Source: Rhizobium sp. Q54 (GTDB taxonomy: Bacteria > Pseudomonadota > Alphaproteobacteria > Rhizobiales > Beijerinckiaceae). Taken from it: a stretch of 64,000 nucleotides of DNA. Both the position numbers and the translations under genes were made by a program. Positions 16,621-25,986 of this stretch are shown piece by piece. The number at the start of each line of letters is the position of its first letter. The first letter of the stretch is position 1. The DNA lies in assembly GCA_945878875.1 (NCBI GenBank), contig CAMCUC010000012.1:1-64000 (forward strand), written 5' to 3'. The notes under the pieces were generated by a model. It saw only the letters and a program-made list of their open reading frames with translations. It searched no databases and was not told the DNA's origin.

Positions 16621-18834
16621 TTAAGCCTGAAGTTCTAGTGAAAACTCAGGGTGATCACTTTGTATTTCCTGCGATGTTGTATGATTCCGCTCACGGTTCC
16701 GATCTTCGTCTGGATCGTTGTTCCCATCATTCACATCAAGACTAGTTATCGTAAATCCAGCGTCGTCCAGAGCTGATCTTAATGCTTCTTTCATCTCGTT
16801 TAAAGAGTTTGTCGCCTCGATGCTGGAAGTTCTTATGTGGAGGCGTAGCTTCGATCCATCAAGCGCTAACCTGATCAAAATTTGACCAATACCAGGTGGA
16901 TAGAGCTGCATGCGAATCTGGTTCGCACCGTCACGCGCAGCTGCGATAACCTGTCGCTCAAGAGCCCGAAAACGCAAGTCTTCGCTTATTTCCACTGATT
17001 TTGAATTCGGCGTGCTCTCCGGCCCGATATTTGGGGGGGGCGGTCGTAATATCGTTACATTTTGTTGCGTTTTTTCGTGACCACTTGTTTCGATGCTTCC
17101 GTCAGGTGTGGGTAATAATTTCATTGATGACGATCTACTTCGTTCAATCACCTCTTTTGCATCGGGAGCCAAATCCAGATTTGGTCCAATTAATTCATCG
17201 CTGGCTTTTGTTAAAATGATCGGATCTTCAACGCTAGTATTGAGACGTGTAAAAAAAACACTCTTGTTCGAACGCAGTTCTTGCGTCATTGTATTACTGG
17301 GTTGAGCGTCGCTGGCCGGCTCGATATCTAGGTCAGGATTCTGTTGTATCTGAAGTTGTGCCACTTTTGATTGTTGACTTCCTCTTTCAGCAGCTTTCTT
17401 TGCGTTGACCCTCGATTGATCAAATATGCCTTCAGACGATTGTTCTTGAGTAATCAAATTTATCAATTTTGGTTTGTTCAGAATGAGGTGGTCGTTCCTA
17501 TCTTTATTTTGAGCGATAGTCAGCATTGAAGAGGCCTGATTGTTCTTCATTTGCATCATATTGATCGAAACAGCCTCATTTTCTTTTAATACTATGTCTG
17601 TGTCCCCTGTATTGGTTGTTACGGGCAACGCGTCTCGTAGACTCGTCGTCGGCGCAATAAGGTTTTTTGCAGTCAAGCCACTCTTATAACGAGTTTGGTT
17701 TTGTGTGACTCGGAAAATTGTCGGAGGAGTATTCTGGGTTAAATGATCGTTCGGATAGTCAATGTTGACAGCTTCTCGCGATATGTTGCCAGAGCTTTTG
17801 TACTCGACGGTGTCTAATATCGACGCGTGGGAGATCGACGACATATCGATAGCGTTGGTACGTATGCTGTTGTTTGCTACGTGAGAAAACTCTATTTCTG
17901 TCACTCCGCTCTTCTTAGCGTCAGGTGAGCTAACCTCTTTTAAAAACATAGGCTCCGCTTCTTCAGGGTTTCGGATGTTTGCGGATTCTATTTCGGGTGC
18001 GGTATTTGGCTCCGTAAGCGCGTTTTCGTCCGCGCTGCTTAGCGAGGTAGAGGGATTGGGAGAGGTCGGAAAGGTTCTAGTTTTAGTATTTGAAAATATG
18101 ACGTTTTCGTGCTGCACATCGTAAAGGTATTCTTCATCAGCCTTTATGTAATCAAGTGTGTCGGTGTGCGCAGGGGCCGTTGTTATATTTGGATCTTGTT
18201 GTTTAACATTGTCTTTCGTAATCGGTAATACGGTCTGAGCTATATTTTGGAGAATGTCTTCTGTCAGCCTTAGCGACGCAGGCTGCTGTTCTATATCGCT
18301 TTCCTTTGACGTTTCGGTAACATCGTTGTCCGGTTGAGTGCCTTGATTTAATTCAAATTCGTGAACTGGTGTAATCGGATCATTGATCGTGCCGAAAGTA
18401 GCTTGCGGTTCTGTTTCAGCAATGGGCGACGCATACGGTGTGTCCGTAGCGCCTTGTGCGACGATCATAAAGACTTCGAGCTCGTCTTCAGGGTTCTGTC
18501 CGGTACTGGCTGTTTCGGCAGTTGACCTGGTGAGCTCTTCCGCGGATTTTTTGTTTGCGGCAATGGATAGCGCGGTGCTGATTGCGTCGATAATGGCCTC
18601 AACAAGAACAGCCGGTGGACCGAGGTGTGTTTTTGTTTGCGCCAGATTGTCTGCTTGCAGCAAATTAGTACTTCTGGCTTCTTCGTTGCTTACGTTGATC
18701 ACGGTTGCCGTTTCTGCGTAAGCTTCTCCAAAGCTTATCGTGCTGTCATTTTGTGGCAGCAGTTGTCCGTTGTTTGTGAGCACTGGTTCGCTTTGCGAGG
18801 GCAGTGCGCTGATGTTGAGCGTATCCACTATCAT
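16621..18834 (-). CDS. fliK: Hook-length control protein FliK
   Basis: At 737 residues this is longer than most FliK proteins. The first 580 residues are low-complexity, rich in Thr, Asn, Ser, Asp and Glu, and likely extended. The C-terminal part has the conserved FliK domain (IRMQLYPPGIGQILIRLALDGSKLRLHI, then SLNEMKEALRSALDDAGF). FliK measures the hook during export and triggers FlhB. It is first in its operon, with a sigma-54 promoter 51 bases before the start. Confidence 0.9.
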   Translation of the reverse strand: MIVDTLNISALPSQSEPVLTNNGQLLPQNDSTISFGEAYAETATVINVSNEEARSTNLLQADNLAQTKTHLGPPAVLVEAIIDAISTALSIAANKKSAEELTRSTAETASTGQNPEDELEVFMIVAQGATDTPYASPIAETEPQATFGTINDPITPVHEFELNQGTQPDNDVTETSKESDIEQQPASLRLTEDILQNIAQTVLPITKDNVKQQDPNITTAPAHTDTLDYIKADEEYLYDVQHENVIFSNTKTRTFPTSPNPSTSLSSADENALTEPNTAPEIESANIRNPEEAEPMFLKEVSSPDAKKSGVTEIEFSHVANNSIRTNAIDMSSISHASILDTVEYKSSGNISREAVNIDYPNDHLTQNTPPTIFRVTQNQTRYKSGLTAKNLIAPTTSLRDALPVTTNTGDTDIVLKENEAVSINMMQMKNNQASSMLTIAQNKDRNDHLILNKPKLINLITQEQSSEGIFDQSRVNAKKAAERGSQQSKVAQLQIQQNPDLDIEPASDAQPSNTMTQELRSNKSVFFTRLNTSVEDPIILTKASDELIGPNLDLAPDAKEVIERSRSSSMKLLPTPDGSIETSGHEKTQQNVTILRPPPPNIGPESTPNSKSVEISEDLRFRALERQVIAAARDGANQIRMQLYPPGIGQILIRLALDGSKLRLHIRTSSIEATNSLNEMKEALRSALDDAGFTITSLDVNDGNNDPDEDRNRERNHTTSQEIQSDHPEFSLELQA

Positions 18835-18884
18835 CCTCGCGTGCGTCTTTGAGCTGACGGCGCAGCGTCATATGGTCAAGTATT

Positions 18885-18900
18885 AGCAAAATTTGTGCCA
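18885..18900 (-). promoter_or_regulatory. Sigma-54 promoter of fliK-fliLMNOPQR-flhB
   Basis: On the minus strand TGGCAC-N5-TTGCT matches the consensus fully. Its upstream edge abuts the fliJ stop codon. Confidence 0.88.
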
Positions 18901-19311
18901 TTATCTTCGGCGTGCCGGCAGCAGGGCTTCCTGAATACGATCTCGTTCTTCACGCTCTTGCCTAAGTGCACTTTTTGCTTCGTCTGCGATCCTGTCGATG
19001 TGGCGCTTTTTCTCCGCTAAAATTGCAGACAGTCTATCTCGCTCGATTGAAAGCATTTCGATTCGGGATGTATCCAGTCTGCGTCGATTTTGTAACCGTG
19101 AGAGAATCGAGACCGTGTCACGGTATTCCGTGGGTCGTAATGAAGGAAGTTTTAGATGGTCATTATAGCTAAGCTCAAGTGTGTCTATTTGGCTCAATAG
19201 GGCGTCGAGGCGTGATAATTCGACTGCTAATTTCTGTGCTTCTCGGCGTACTGCTTGTTGTGCAATTGTGGCCTTTAGGCCAACTAAAGTAAGTATTCTA
19301 GATCGGTTCAT
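18901..19311 (-). CDS. fliJ: Flagellar export chaperone FliJ
   Basis: The 136-residue, all-helical, highly charged protein has the two long antiparallel coiled-coil helices of FliJ. FliJ inserts into the FliI hexamer like the gamma subunit of F1-ATPase and links it to FlhA. It overlaps fliI by 4 bases and closes the fleT-fliEFGHIJ unit. Confidence 0.85.
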   Translation of the reverse strand: MNRSRILTLVGLKATIAQQAVRREAQKLAVELSRLDALLSQIDTLELSYNDHLKLPSLRPTEYRDTVSILSRLQNRRRLDTSRIEMLSIERDRLSAILAEKKRHIDRIADEAKSALRQEREERDRIQEALLPARRR

Positions 19312-20633
19312 GGAAACAGGGCCTGAAGTCGCGCATCGCTTTCAACCAGACTTGATCGCTCGTGCATCCCCTGTGCAATAAAACCAATAAGCGAAGGATA
19401 TGCCTGTGATGCAGCGTCCAGCTCAGGGTCTTGCCCGGTCTGGTAGCCGCCAAGTAACATCAAATCCCTATTTTGATCCCATAAACTTAAATAGCGACGA
19501 AACTTTCGCGCTCTCGCCATGTGTGTGGGTGACACACAATCCGTCATCGTTCGACTGATTGAGGCATTCACGTCAATAGCGGGGAAAACGCCCTGTTCCG
19601 CCTGCTTGCGCGATAACACTATGTGACCGTCAAGGATCGCCCGCGCGGTGTCGACGATCGGATCGTTCGTCGTATCGTCGCCATCAGCTAGAATTGTATA
19701 TATTCCGGTTACGCTTCCTCCGGTCTGTGAGTCGAGACCAGCTCGCTCTAGAACCGATCCAATTAGGGAAATAACAGACGGTGGATATCCCTTGGTAGTT
19801 GGGTGTTCGCCAAGAGCTAAGCCAAGCTCGCGTTGTGCATGTGCGACACGCGTCAATGAATCGACCATCAAGAGCACATTCTTGCCCTGCGATCGAAAGT
19901 ATTCTGCGTAGGCAGTCGCGCGGTGTAGCCCTCTTAGTCGCAATACAGGAGATTGATCGGCTGGGACTGCGACTATAATTGTGTGAGCAAAGGAGTCCGA
20001 CGCGGACAATTCTTCGACAAATCCTGATACTTCACGTCCTCGTTCGCCGATGAGGCCAATGATGACAATGTCAGCGGACGTGTAGCGCGCGATGCATGAT
20101 AGTAGCGAGGATTTTCCAACGCCGCTACCAGCGATGATGCCCACTTTCTGTCCGCGCCCGATGGTAAGCAATCCATTCAAGGCGCGCACGCCCACGTCCA
20201 ACGCAGCGCGTACGGGCTTGCGGCGTAGGGGGTTCACGCGTTGGCCGCGCAGCGGCCAACTGGATTCAAGAATAGGATCTCCGAGGCCATCGAGCGGTGC
20301 GCCTGCTCCATCGAATACGCGGCCCAGTAGGCCTCTTCCCACTGCTACGACATCGGCGCGTTGTTTGGTCTCAACACGTGCTCCGGCAACGAGTGGCGCT
20401 GCGCCCCCCGTTAGCACCATTACCGTATAATTATCGAGGAATCCGATGACCTCGGCTTCTGCCCATGTCCCGCTTTCGCACTCTATGCGACACTCCGTGC
20501 CCACTGATGCCGGGAATGAGGTAGCATGAACAATTTGACCGTCGAACCTTCGAACGCGTCCAGCTGCCTTCATGCTCCGCGCAGCTTTAATTGAAGTCAG
20601 GCGTCTGTCGAGTGTTATCGTCGGGTCTTTCAC
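19308..20633 (-). CDS. fliI: Flagellum-specific ATPase FliI
   Basis: The 441-residue F1-beta-like ATPase has Walker A GSGVGKSS, the GERGREVSGFV motif, Walker B VLLMVDSLTR and the VSLIGSVLERAG segment. It powers substrate unfolding and delivery at the export gate. It overlaps fliH by 4 bases. Confidence 0.97.
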   Translation of the reverse strand: MKDPTITLDRRLTSIKAARSMKAAGRVRRFDGQIVHATSFPASVGTECRIECESGTWAEAEVIGFLDNYTVMVLTGGAAPLVAGARVETKQRADVVAVGRGLLGRVFDGAGAPLDGLGDPILESSWPLRGQRVNPLRRKPVRAALDVGVRALNGLLTIGRGQKVGIIAGSGVGKSSLLSCIARYTSADIVIIGLIGERGREVSGFVEELSASDSFAHTIIVAVPADQSPVLRLRGLHRATAYAEYFRSQGKNVLLMVDSLTRVAHAQRELGLALGEHPTTKGYPPSVISLIGSVLERAGLDSQTGGSVTGIYTILADGDDTTNDPIVDTARAILDGHIVLSRKQAEQGVFPAIDVNASISRTMTDCVSPTHMARARKFRRYLSLWDQNRDLMLLGGYQTGQDPELDAASQAYPSLIGFIAQGMHERSSLVESDARLQALFP

Positions 20634-21424
20634 GCCCGCGCCTCATCGTCGGAAAGAACTGGCGCATCCTCGTATTCAAGATCGCGCGATATAAGTCGAA
20701 ATGCGCCAGTTTGTAATTCATCGTCTTCGATGATTTTGATGTTTGAGAACAAATCCTCTCCCTGCAATGCTGCAGAAAGAGTGAGACAATCATGGGGACT
20801 GAGCGCCAATGTGAAGTCCGATCCAGCCTTTGTGAAGCTAGCTGCTGCTGTCTTGATACGATCAATGAAAGCTTCCGGTATGTCTGCGATCACGGCGCCG
20901 AAAAGATCTTGCGAAATGCGTCTAACATGACGGGCAATAATTTCCGTATTGCGCTCAACCGCGTCGTCGGCAAGCGTAGTTAGCTCCGCAGCAAGCTTAC
21001 GAAGAATATGAAGCGTATCTGCCACTTCTCGTTGAGCGGCGTCATAGCCTTGCTTGTATCCAAGTCCACGGCCGTCTTCACGGGCGGTTTCGATCGCGGC
21101 TATAATATCCTCCGGCGCTGGCGGCGGATCTGCTAGCGGTGGCGGCGGCGGCGGCGGCGGAGGAGACGCAACGCTCGCTTGTGGTGGTTCTTCGATTTGC
21201 GCTGTGCCGTCTTGCGATGTCTCTTGGTCGTTCAGCGTTTTCTTGTTTGCTGTTTCGTCTTTATCTCGGCTAGGTTGATGCGGCTTGAAACTTGCCCGCC
21301 CCCAGGGCACGAAAGCAACGTCGTCAGATCTTCTGAACCGAGTGTCCTGTGTGAAGTCGCCGCTGCGTCGCACCAATGCAGCGACGTTTGCTATTGCTAC
21401 CGCCTGCTGCGACTGGTCAGACAT
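20630..21424 (-). CDS. fliH: FliH, negative regulator of FliI
   Basis: From ATG 21424 (MSDQSQQ) the protein has 264 residues. This start overlaps the fliG stop in ATGTCTGA and is preferable to the frame opening at 21445. A variable N terminus with an uninterrupted proline run (PPPPPPPPLADPPP, from a GGC/GGT tract) is followed by the GxxxG helix (DGRGLGYKQGYDAAQ) and the FliH C-terminal domain. FliH dimers bind FliI and FliN. Confidence 0.9.
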   Translation of the reverse strand: MSDQSQQAVAIANVAALVRRSGDFTQDTRFRRSDDVAFVPWGRASFKPHQPSRDKDETANKKTLNDQETSQDGTAQIEEPPQASVASPPPPPPPPPLADPPPAPEDIIAAIETAREDGRGLGYKQGYDAAQREVADTLHILRKLAAELTTLADDAVERNTEIIARHVRRISQDLFGAVIADIPEAFIDRIKTAAASFTKAGSDFTLALSPHDCLTLSAALQGEDLFSNIKIIEDDELQTGAFRLISRDLEYEDAPVLSDDEARA

Positions 21425-22463
21425 AATCGTCACCGCGTCCCGCAAGCACCATCGTGCCGGCGTCAGAAAGTTTGCGAGCTATTGCAATAATACGTTTTTG
21501 GGCCTCTTGCACTTCGGTTACGCGCATTGGCCCTTTGGCTTCCATCTCGTCAATGATCGCAGCTGCAGCGCGTGCGGACATACAGCCCATGATCTTGTCA
21601 CGCAGACGCTCATCGGCACCTTTGAGAGCAATTGCGAGATCTTCAGGTTCAATGTTGCGCATAAGAATGCCGAGGTTCTTGTCGTCGACAGCAATCAGAT
21701 TTTCGAAGACGAACATATTTTCCTGAATGCTCGTCATCAAACCTTTGTCGAGCTTCAGCAGGTTTTTCATAATCCGCTGCTCAGTTGCTGATTGTGTGAA
21801 GTTCATGATCTTAGCCGCAGCTTTGACGCCGCCGATCTTGGATGCCCGCAGGGACGTATTAGCCTGGAATTGTAATTGCATGACACGTTCAAGTTGCTCA
21901 ATTGCTTCTGGCTGAACAGAATCCAGCGTCGCGACCCGTTGCAGCACTTCATGTTGAATATCGTCTGGCAAGAGCACCAAAACGTCAGCGGCCACAGCGT
22001 AATCCAGCTGCGCGACTATAAGTCCGATGATCTGTGGATGCTCGCCCTCAATCATTTCCGCAATAGAGCGCGCGTCCATCCATTCTAGAATTTCAATACC
22101 CTTACTGCTGTTCGACGGCGTGATACGTGTGAGAATGCTGCCGGCCTTGTCTTCACCTAGCGCCTTGATGAGCATCCTGCGAATATAGCTGTCGGCGCCA
22201 AGACCGATGCTCGTTTGCGCTTTGATGATCGACAAGAATTCATCCAGCACGAGGTTCACAGTTTTCTGGTCTACGTCAGCGACCGAGTACATTGCTGTCC
22301 CCAATTGTTGCACCTCGCGCGGAGACAGGTTTTTCAGGATTTCGGCTGCTTCGTCCTCGCCGAGGAGTAGCATAAGGATCGCACACTTCTGCGTGCCCGA
22401 CAGGAGTCGGAGCGGGCTTTCATCATCAATGTCTATTGTTGATCCGGGTGCTTGGTCGGCCAT
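21417..22463 (-). CDS. fliG: Flagellar switch protein FliG
   Basis: The 348-residue protein has the FliG N, middle (EHPQIIGLIVAQLDYAVAADVL) and C-terminal torque domains (KNLLKLDKGLMTSIQENMFVFENL, DDKNLGILMRNIEPEDLAIALKG, RDKIMGCMSARAA). It couples stator movement to rotor turning on FliF. It starts 15 bases after fliF. Confidence 0.97.
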   Translation of the reverse strand: MADQAPGSTIDIDDESPLRLLSGTQKCAILMLLLGEDEAAEILKNLSPREVQQLGTAMYSVADVDQKTVNLVLDEFLSIIKAQTSIGLGADSYIRRMLIKALGEDKAGSILTRITPSNSSKGIEILEWMDARSIAEMIEGEHPQIIGLIVAQLDYAVAADVLVLLPDDIQHEVLQRVATLDSVQPEAIEQLERVMQLQFQANTSLRASKIGGVKAAAKIMNFTQSATEQRIMKNLLKLDKGLMTSIQENMFVFENLIAVDDKNLGILMRNIEPEDLAIALKGADERLRDKIMGCMSARAAAAIIDEMEAKGPMRVTEVQEAQKRIIAIARKLSDAGTMVLAGRGDDYV

Positions 22464-22478
22464 GTTTTCGCTGCTTGT

Positions 22479-24179
22479 TTAAGATAGATCACGCTGGATC
22501 AGCGACTTCAGTACGGCCGTTACTCGACCGGCGTCGTCACCAACCAGCATGCGTATCAATGTGACCTTATCGTCGTATGTGTTCGCAGTATCCAGCAGCT
22601 CGGCAGAGATCGAAGCTTTCTTTGGCTTGAGCCTTGCTTTGATATCATCAAGCGTTTCGCCCTCCCGCACTTCAATTGACTCGCCGTCGCCTATAAGCGC
22701 TTCATCGCCAATTGCGTTTGCGTTGCTCGATGCATCCATCAGGCGTGTCAGGAACGGCTTGAGCGCGCCAAGGACGACCACGGCCAGAATGAGCAGGATA
22801 ACAAGCTGCTTGATAGCGTCTTCCAGCCACGGCGCATCATACCAGCCGCGCTCGCTGAACTTTTGCTCGTCTGCAAAATTACTTGAGACCAAAGTTATCT
22901 TGTCGCCGCGTTGCGCGTCAAACCCGATAGCTTCCTGAAGAAGGCTTGTAAGGCGCTCGCGTTCAGGCGCGCCCAGCTGCTTTTCGATTTTGTTGCCGGC
23001 CTCATCGACCCCGCTTGCAGCACGAAGGATAACTGCAACGGACAGACGCTTGATCTCTCCCAAGGCAGGGCGCGTCGATTTGACTTCACGGCTAATTTCA
23101 AAATTTCGAACGGAAGTGCTTGAGCGGTTTTTCTGTTCACCCTGAGCGCTTGGCTGCGGGGTAGCTGAAAGCGCCGCAGCGTTTGGCGGCTGATTTGAGG
23201 TCGCTCCCGGAATTCCGCGCGCCTTTGCATCGGCGCTCTCCTGCAGGCTCTCTTGTTGACTGCGGATCGCATTATTATTGGGATCGTAGAACTCGCGTGT
23301 CTGTTCTGTGCGTGTGAAGTCGAGATCGGCGTTCACTTCAGTGTTGAAGTTACCAGGTCCAATAACGGGCGTCAGAAGATTGACGACACGCTCACGAAGT
23401 AGTTTTTCGAGGCGCATTTTATGTTCGAGCTGCTGCGCGGTGAGACCCAGATCAGCATCGCGCTGAGGGGCCGTCAAAAGTCCGCCAAACTGATCGACAA
23501 TCGTCACGTTGGCGACCGGAAGATGAGGCACGCTTGAGCTTACAAGATGCGCGATTGATTGCACCTGTCCATTCGACAGGGATCGGCCTGCAGAAAGTTT
23601 CAGGAATACTGATGCGGTAGGCGGTGTTTGGTCTCGCACAAACGCCGAGCGCTCTGGCACTGCGAGATGGACACGTGCGCCCTCAACATCGCGGATTTCC
23701 ATGATGCTCCGCGCAAGCTCATTTTCCTGCGCTTGTTTCAGCTTAATTTGCTCGACGGCGCGGCTTGCGCCCAGCGGCATCTGCGTGATCATTTCATAGC
23801 CGGAGACCGATGCTTTCGGAAGTCCGGCTTGTGCAAGCAGCATTTTGGCTTTGTAAAAGTCTCCGCGCGGTACAAGCACCTGACCAGTGGATTGATCCAG
23901 TTTTGCCTGAACGCCCTGCGCTGCAAGAGTCTGCATCACTTGTGCCTTGTCTTCATCTCCAAGGCGAGGAAATAGGGTGGTCATGGAGGGTTCGCGGAGC
24001 GACCATATTGCAATCAGGCCCACGACCATAATGAGCGTCACGACAATAAGCGGCGCTGCGCGCACGATCGCCGGTTGCTTCAGAAAAGTCTGAGCGACAG
24101 CCATTCCTTGCCATAGCTGAGCCCCGACGGGACCAAGCGCTTCAGGCGATGAGACCGCCACTGTCTTGGACTCTGCCAC
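22479..24179 (-). CDS. fliF: MS-ring protein FliF
   Basis: The 566-residue protein has an N-terminal membrane helix (about 44-64), ring-building motifs (AAQGVQAKLDQSTGQVLVPR; YEMITQMPLGASRAVEQIK; EGARVHLAVPERSAFVRD), a variable periplasmic loop, a second membrane helix near 470, and a C-terminal FliG-binding tail. It forms the first-built ring of the basal body. Confidence 0.96.
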   Translation of the reverse strand: MAESKTVAVSSPEALGPVGAQLWQGMAVAQTFLKQPAIVRAAPLIVVTLIMVVGLIAIWSLREPSMTTLFPRLGDEDKAQVMQTLAAQGVQAKLDQSTGQVLVPRGDFYKAKMLLAQAGLPKASVSGYEMITQMPLGASRAVEQIKLKQAQENELARSIMEIRDVEGARVHLAVPERSAFVRDQTPPTASVFLKLSAGRSLSNGQVQSIAHLVSSSVPHLPVANVTIVDQFGGLLTAPQRDADLGLTAQQLEHKMRLEKLLRERVVNLLTPVIGPGNFNTEVNADLDFTRTEQTREFYDPNNNAIRSQQESLQESADAKARGIPGATSNQPPNAAALSATPQPSAQGEQKNRSSTSVRNFEISREVKSTRPALGEIKRLSVAVILRAASGVDEAGNKIEKQLGAPERERLTSLLQEAIGFDAQRGDKITLVSSNFADEQKFSERGWYDAPWLEDAIKQLVILLILAVVVLGALKPFLTRLMDASSNANAIGDEALIGDGESIEVREGETLDDIKARLKPKKASISAELLDTANTYDDKVTLIRMLVGDDAGRVTAVLKSLIQRDLS

Positions 24180-24224
24180 TTAAAGTATCTCCCGTAGTGC
24201 TCAAACCAATAGTCAGGACCGTAT

Positions 24225-24527
24225 TTAAACGGGCATCGAAACAATATCTTTGTAGGCGCTTAGTAGCTTATTGCGTACTTGCAGCGTCGCCTCGAAGGCG
24301 AGCGATGATTTTTCGCGCGCCAGCATAACTTTCGTTACGTCAACTTCCTCACCGACTTCAAACGCTTTTGTAATACGTCCAGATTCTTCTTGCGCTTTGG
24401 CTACTTGTCCAAGCGCTTCTTTCATCTGGGCGCCAAAGTCAGAGTCCTTGTTGGAGCCCTGCTTCAACTTTGGTTCTGCGGCAGCCAGTATTTGCTTTGC
24501 GAGGCCGACGTTTACAATAGCGGTCAT
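24225..24527 (-). CDS. fliE: Rod/MS-ring junction protein FliE
   Basis: From ATG 24527, preceded by GAGAGGGA at 9 bases, the protein has 100 residues. It carries the FliE C-terminal core (KVMLAREKSSLAFEATLQVRNKLLSAYKDIVSMPV). The ORF track starts at an upstream TTG inside fleT that lacks a ribosome site. It is the first structural gene after the activator gene. Confidence 0.92.
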   Translation of the reverse strand: MTAIVNVGLAKQILAAAEPKLKQGSNKDSDFGAQMKEALGQVAKAQEESGRITKAFEVGEEVDVTKVMLAREKSSLAFEATLQVRNKLLSAYKDIVSMPV

Positions 24528-24541
24528 GAATAAGGTCCCTC

Positions 24542-25702
24542 TCAAACTGCCGCTTTAAGCCAGCTTGGTTCGTGTTGTCCGGCGTAGAGAAAGTCCTGTA
24601 AATCGATCATAAGATGATCCTCAGTAATTTCCTTGCCGCCGGATAGAACGAGAGCGCGCTGAAGCACGTTTTCAAGTTCGCGCACATTGCCAGGCCAATT
24701 GTAGCTTTCAAGCTTCTGGGTAGCGGCTTCCGTCAGCTCGGGCATTTTGGCGAAGCCGCCCGCATGTTTGGCCAGGAGCGATACCGCGATCGGGAGAATG
24801 TCGCCGGTCCGTTCGCTGAGCGAACGTGTTACGAGTGGGAATACGTTCAGGCGATAATAAAGGTCTTCTCGGAATCGCCCGGCTTTGACCTCGTCGAGCA
24901 TGTATCTGTTTGACGTCGCAATGACGCGCACGTCGACGGGCACCGGCTTCGCGCTGCCGAGCGGCGTCACTTCTTTTTCCTGCAATACACGCAACAGCTT
25001 TGCCTGCAGGGATAGAGCCATTTCTGACACTTCGTCGAGCAGAAGCGTGCCGCCGTCGGCCGCGCGGAAGATGCCTTTGTTTGGATGATGGGCGCCTGTG
25101 AAGGCTCCGCGTTCATAACCAAATAATACTGCTTCAAGCATGGTGTCGGGAACTGCTGCGCAATTGACAGCAATGAATGCGTTGTCCTTGCGCGGTGAAG
25201 ATGAATGTAAAAACTTGGAGAGGACTTCCTTGCCGGTTCCCGTGGGGCCGACGAGCATGACCGTCACGTCGCTTGCAGCTACGCGTCGCGCCAGCCGCAA
25301 CAGATTGAAGGTTGAGGGATCGCCCACCGCCACGCCCTGATCTTCATCAAGGAAACGTGCGACCACTTCAGCTGTGAAGCGCCAATTATCAAGTGGCGGC
25401 TTGACCTGCAGCGTGGTTCCATTGAATTCGCACTTGAGAGAAAATTGATTACTGCGTTCACCTATAATAACAATACGCTCAGCCTTGAGCTGACGGCACC
25501 ATTTCACGAACCCTGTCGGATCGCCTGCAAGCTTTCGTGCGGCCTGATGCGAGAGCAACAAACCGCATCGGGGCCAGCTGGCCGAAACTGCGCCCAATTT
25601 GGCGAGCGTCGTTGTGCTGGTGTCGTAGCCGCGTTGATGTAGCTGGGTTAGCCACGCTTCTGCGTCTGATAACCCGTCCGTGATACACAGAACCGCAGTC
25701 AC
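24542..25702 (-). CDS. fleT: Sigma-54 activator without DNA-binding domain (FleT-like)
   Basis: The likely start is GTG 25702, with AAGGGAG six bases upstream (386 residues). The N-terminal 120 residues have no recognisable receiver Asp site. The AAA+ domain is complete: Walker A GPTGTGKE, GAFTGA loop, Walker B GGTLLLDEV, and arginine-finger region FREDLYYRLNVFPL. The protein stops shortly after the AAA+ lid, with no Fis-type HTH. R. sphaeroides FleT has this architecture, precedes fliE, and works as a hetero-oligomer with FleQ. The symbol is by analogy. Confidence 0.82.
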   Translation of the reverse strand: MTAVLCITDGLSDAEAWLTQLHQRGYDTSTTTLAKLGAVSASWPRCGLLLSHQAARKLAGDPTGFVKWCRQLKAERIVIIGERSNQFSLKCEFNGTTLQVKPPLDNWRFTAEVVARFLDEDQGVAVGDPSTFNLLRLARRVAASDVTVMLVGPTGTGKEVLSKFLHSSSPRKDNAFIAVNCAAVPDTMLEAVLFGYERGAFTGAHHPNKGIFRAADGGTLLLDEVSEMALSLQAKLLRVLQEKEVTPLGSAKPVPVDVRVIATSNRYMLDEVKAGRFREDLYYRLNVFPLVTRSLSERTGDILPIAVSLLAKHAGGFAKMPELTEAATQKLESYNWPGNVRELENVLQRALVLSGGKEITEDHLMIDLQDFLYAGQHEPSWLKAAV

Positions 25703-25739
25703 GCAATTCTCCCTTGCTAATACCATCGAACGCTAGACA

Positions 25740-25755
25740 AGCAACCGTTATGCCA
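25740..25755 (-). promoter_or_regulatory. Sigma-54 promoter of fleT-fliEFGHIJ
   Basis: On the minus strand the site is TGGCAT-N5-TTGCT, 37 bases upstream of the GTG start at 25702. It lies in the divergent region shared with the HTH-bearing activator gene. Confidence 0.8.
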
Positions 25756-25986
25756 GCGCTTATAGACTTGTTAGGTGAATGCATGTTGTTAAGAAGCAGT
25801 TGGCTAAGAAAGCCTTTGGTAATTGGGCATTTCTTCAATAGACCTAAAATGGGTCATTTCAATTTTTTGGCTACTTACTTATGAAATCAAGTAAATTCGC
25901 CGTGTTTTAGGCTGTGGGTAACATGGGCCGTTCTTGTTCTGCCTTCCGCGCTCAGTCAAAAAACTGACGGTTGGTCGCACAGGGCC

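Noticed and set aside
21125-21165. GGC-rich tract in fliH as a repeat-based switch
   Set aside because: It encodes an in-frame proline run of mixed codons, and the frame is intact on both sides.
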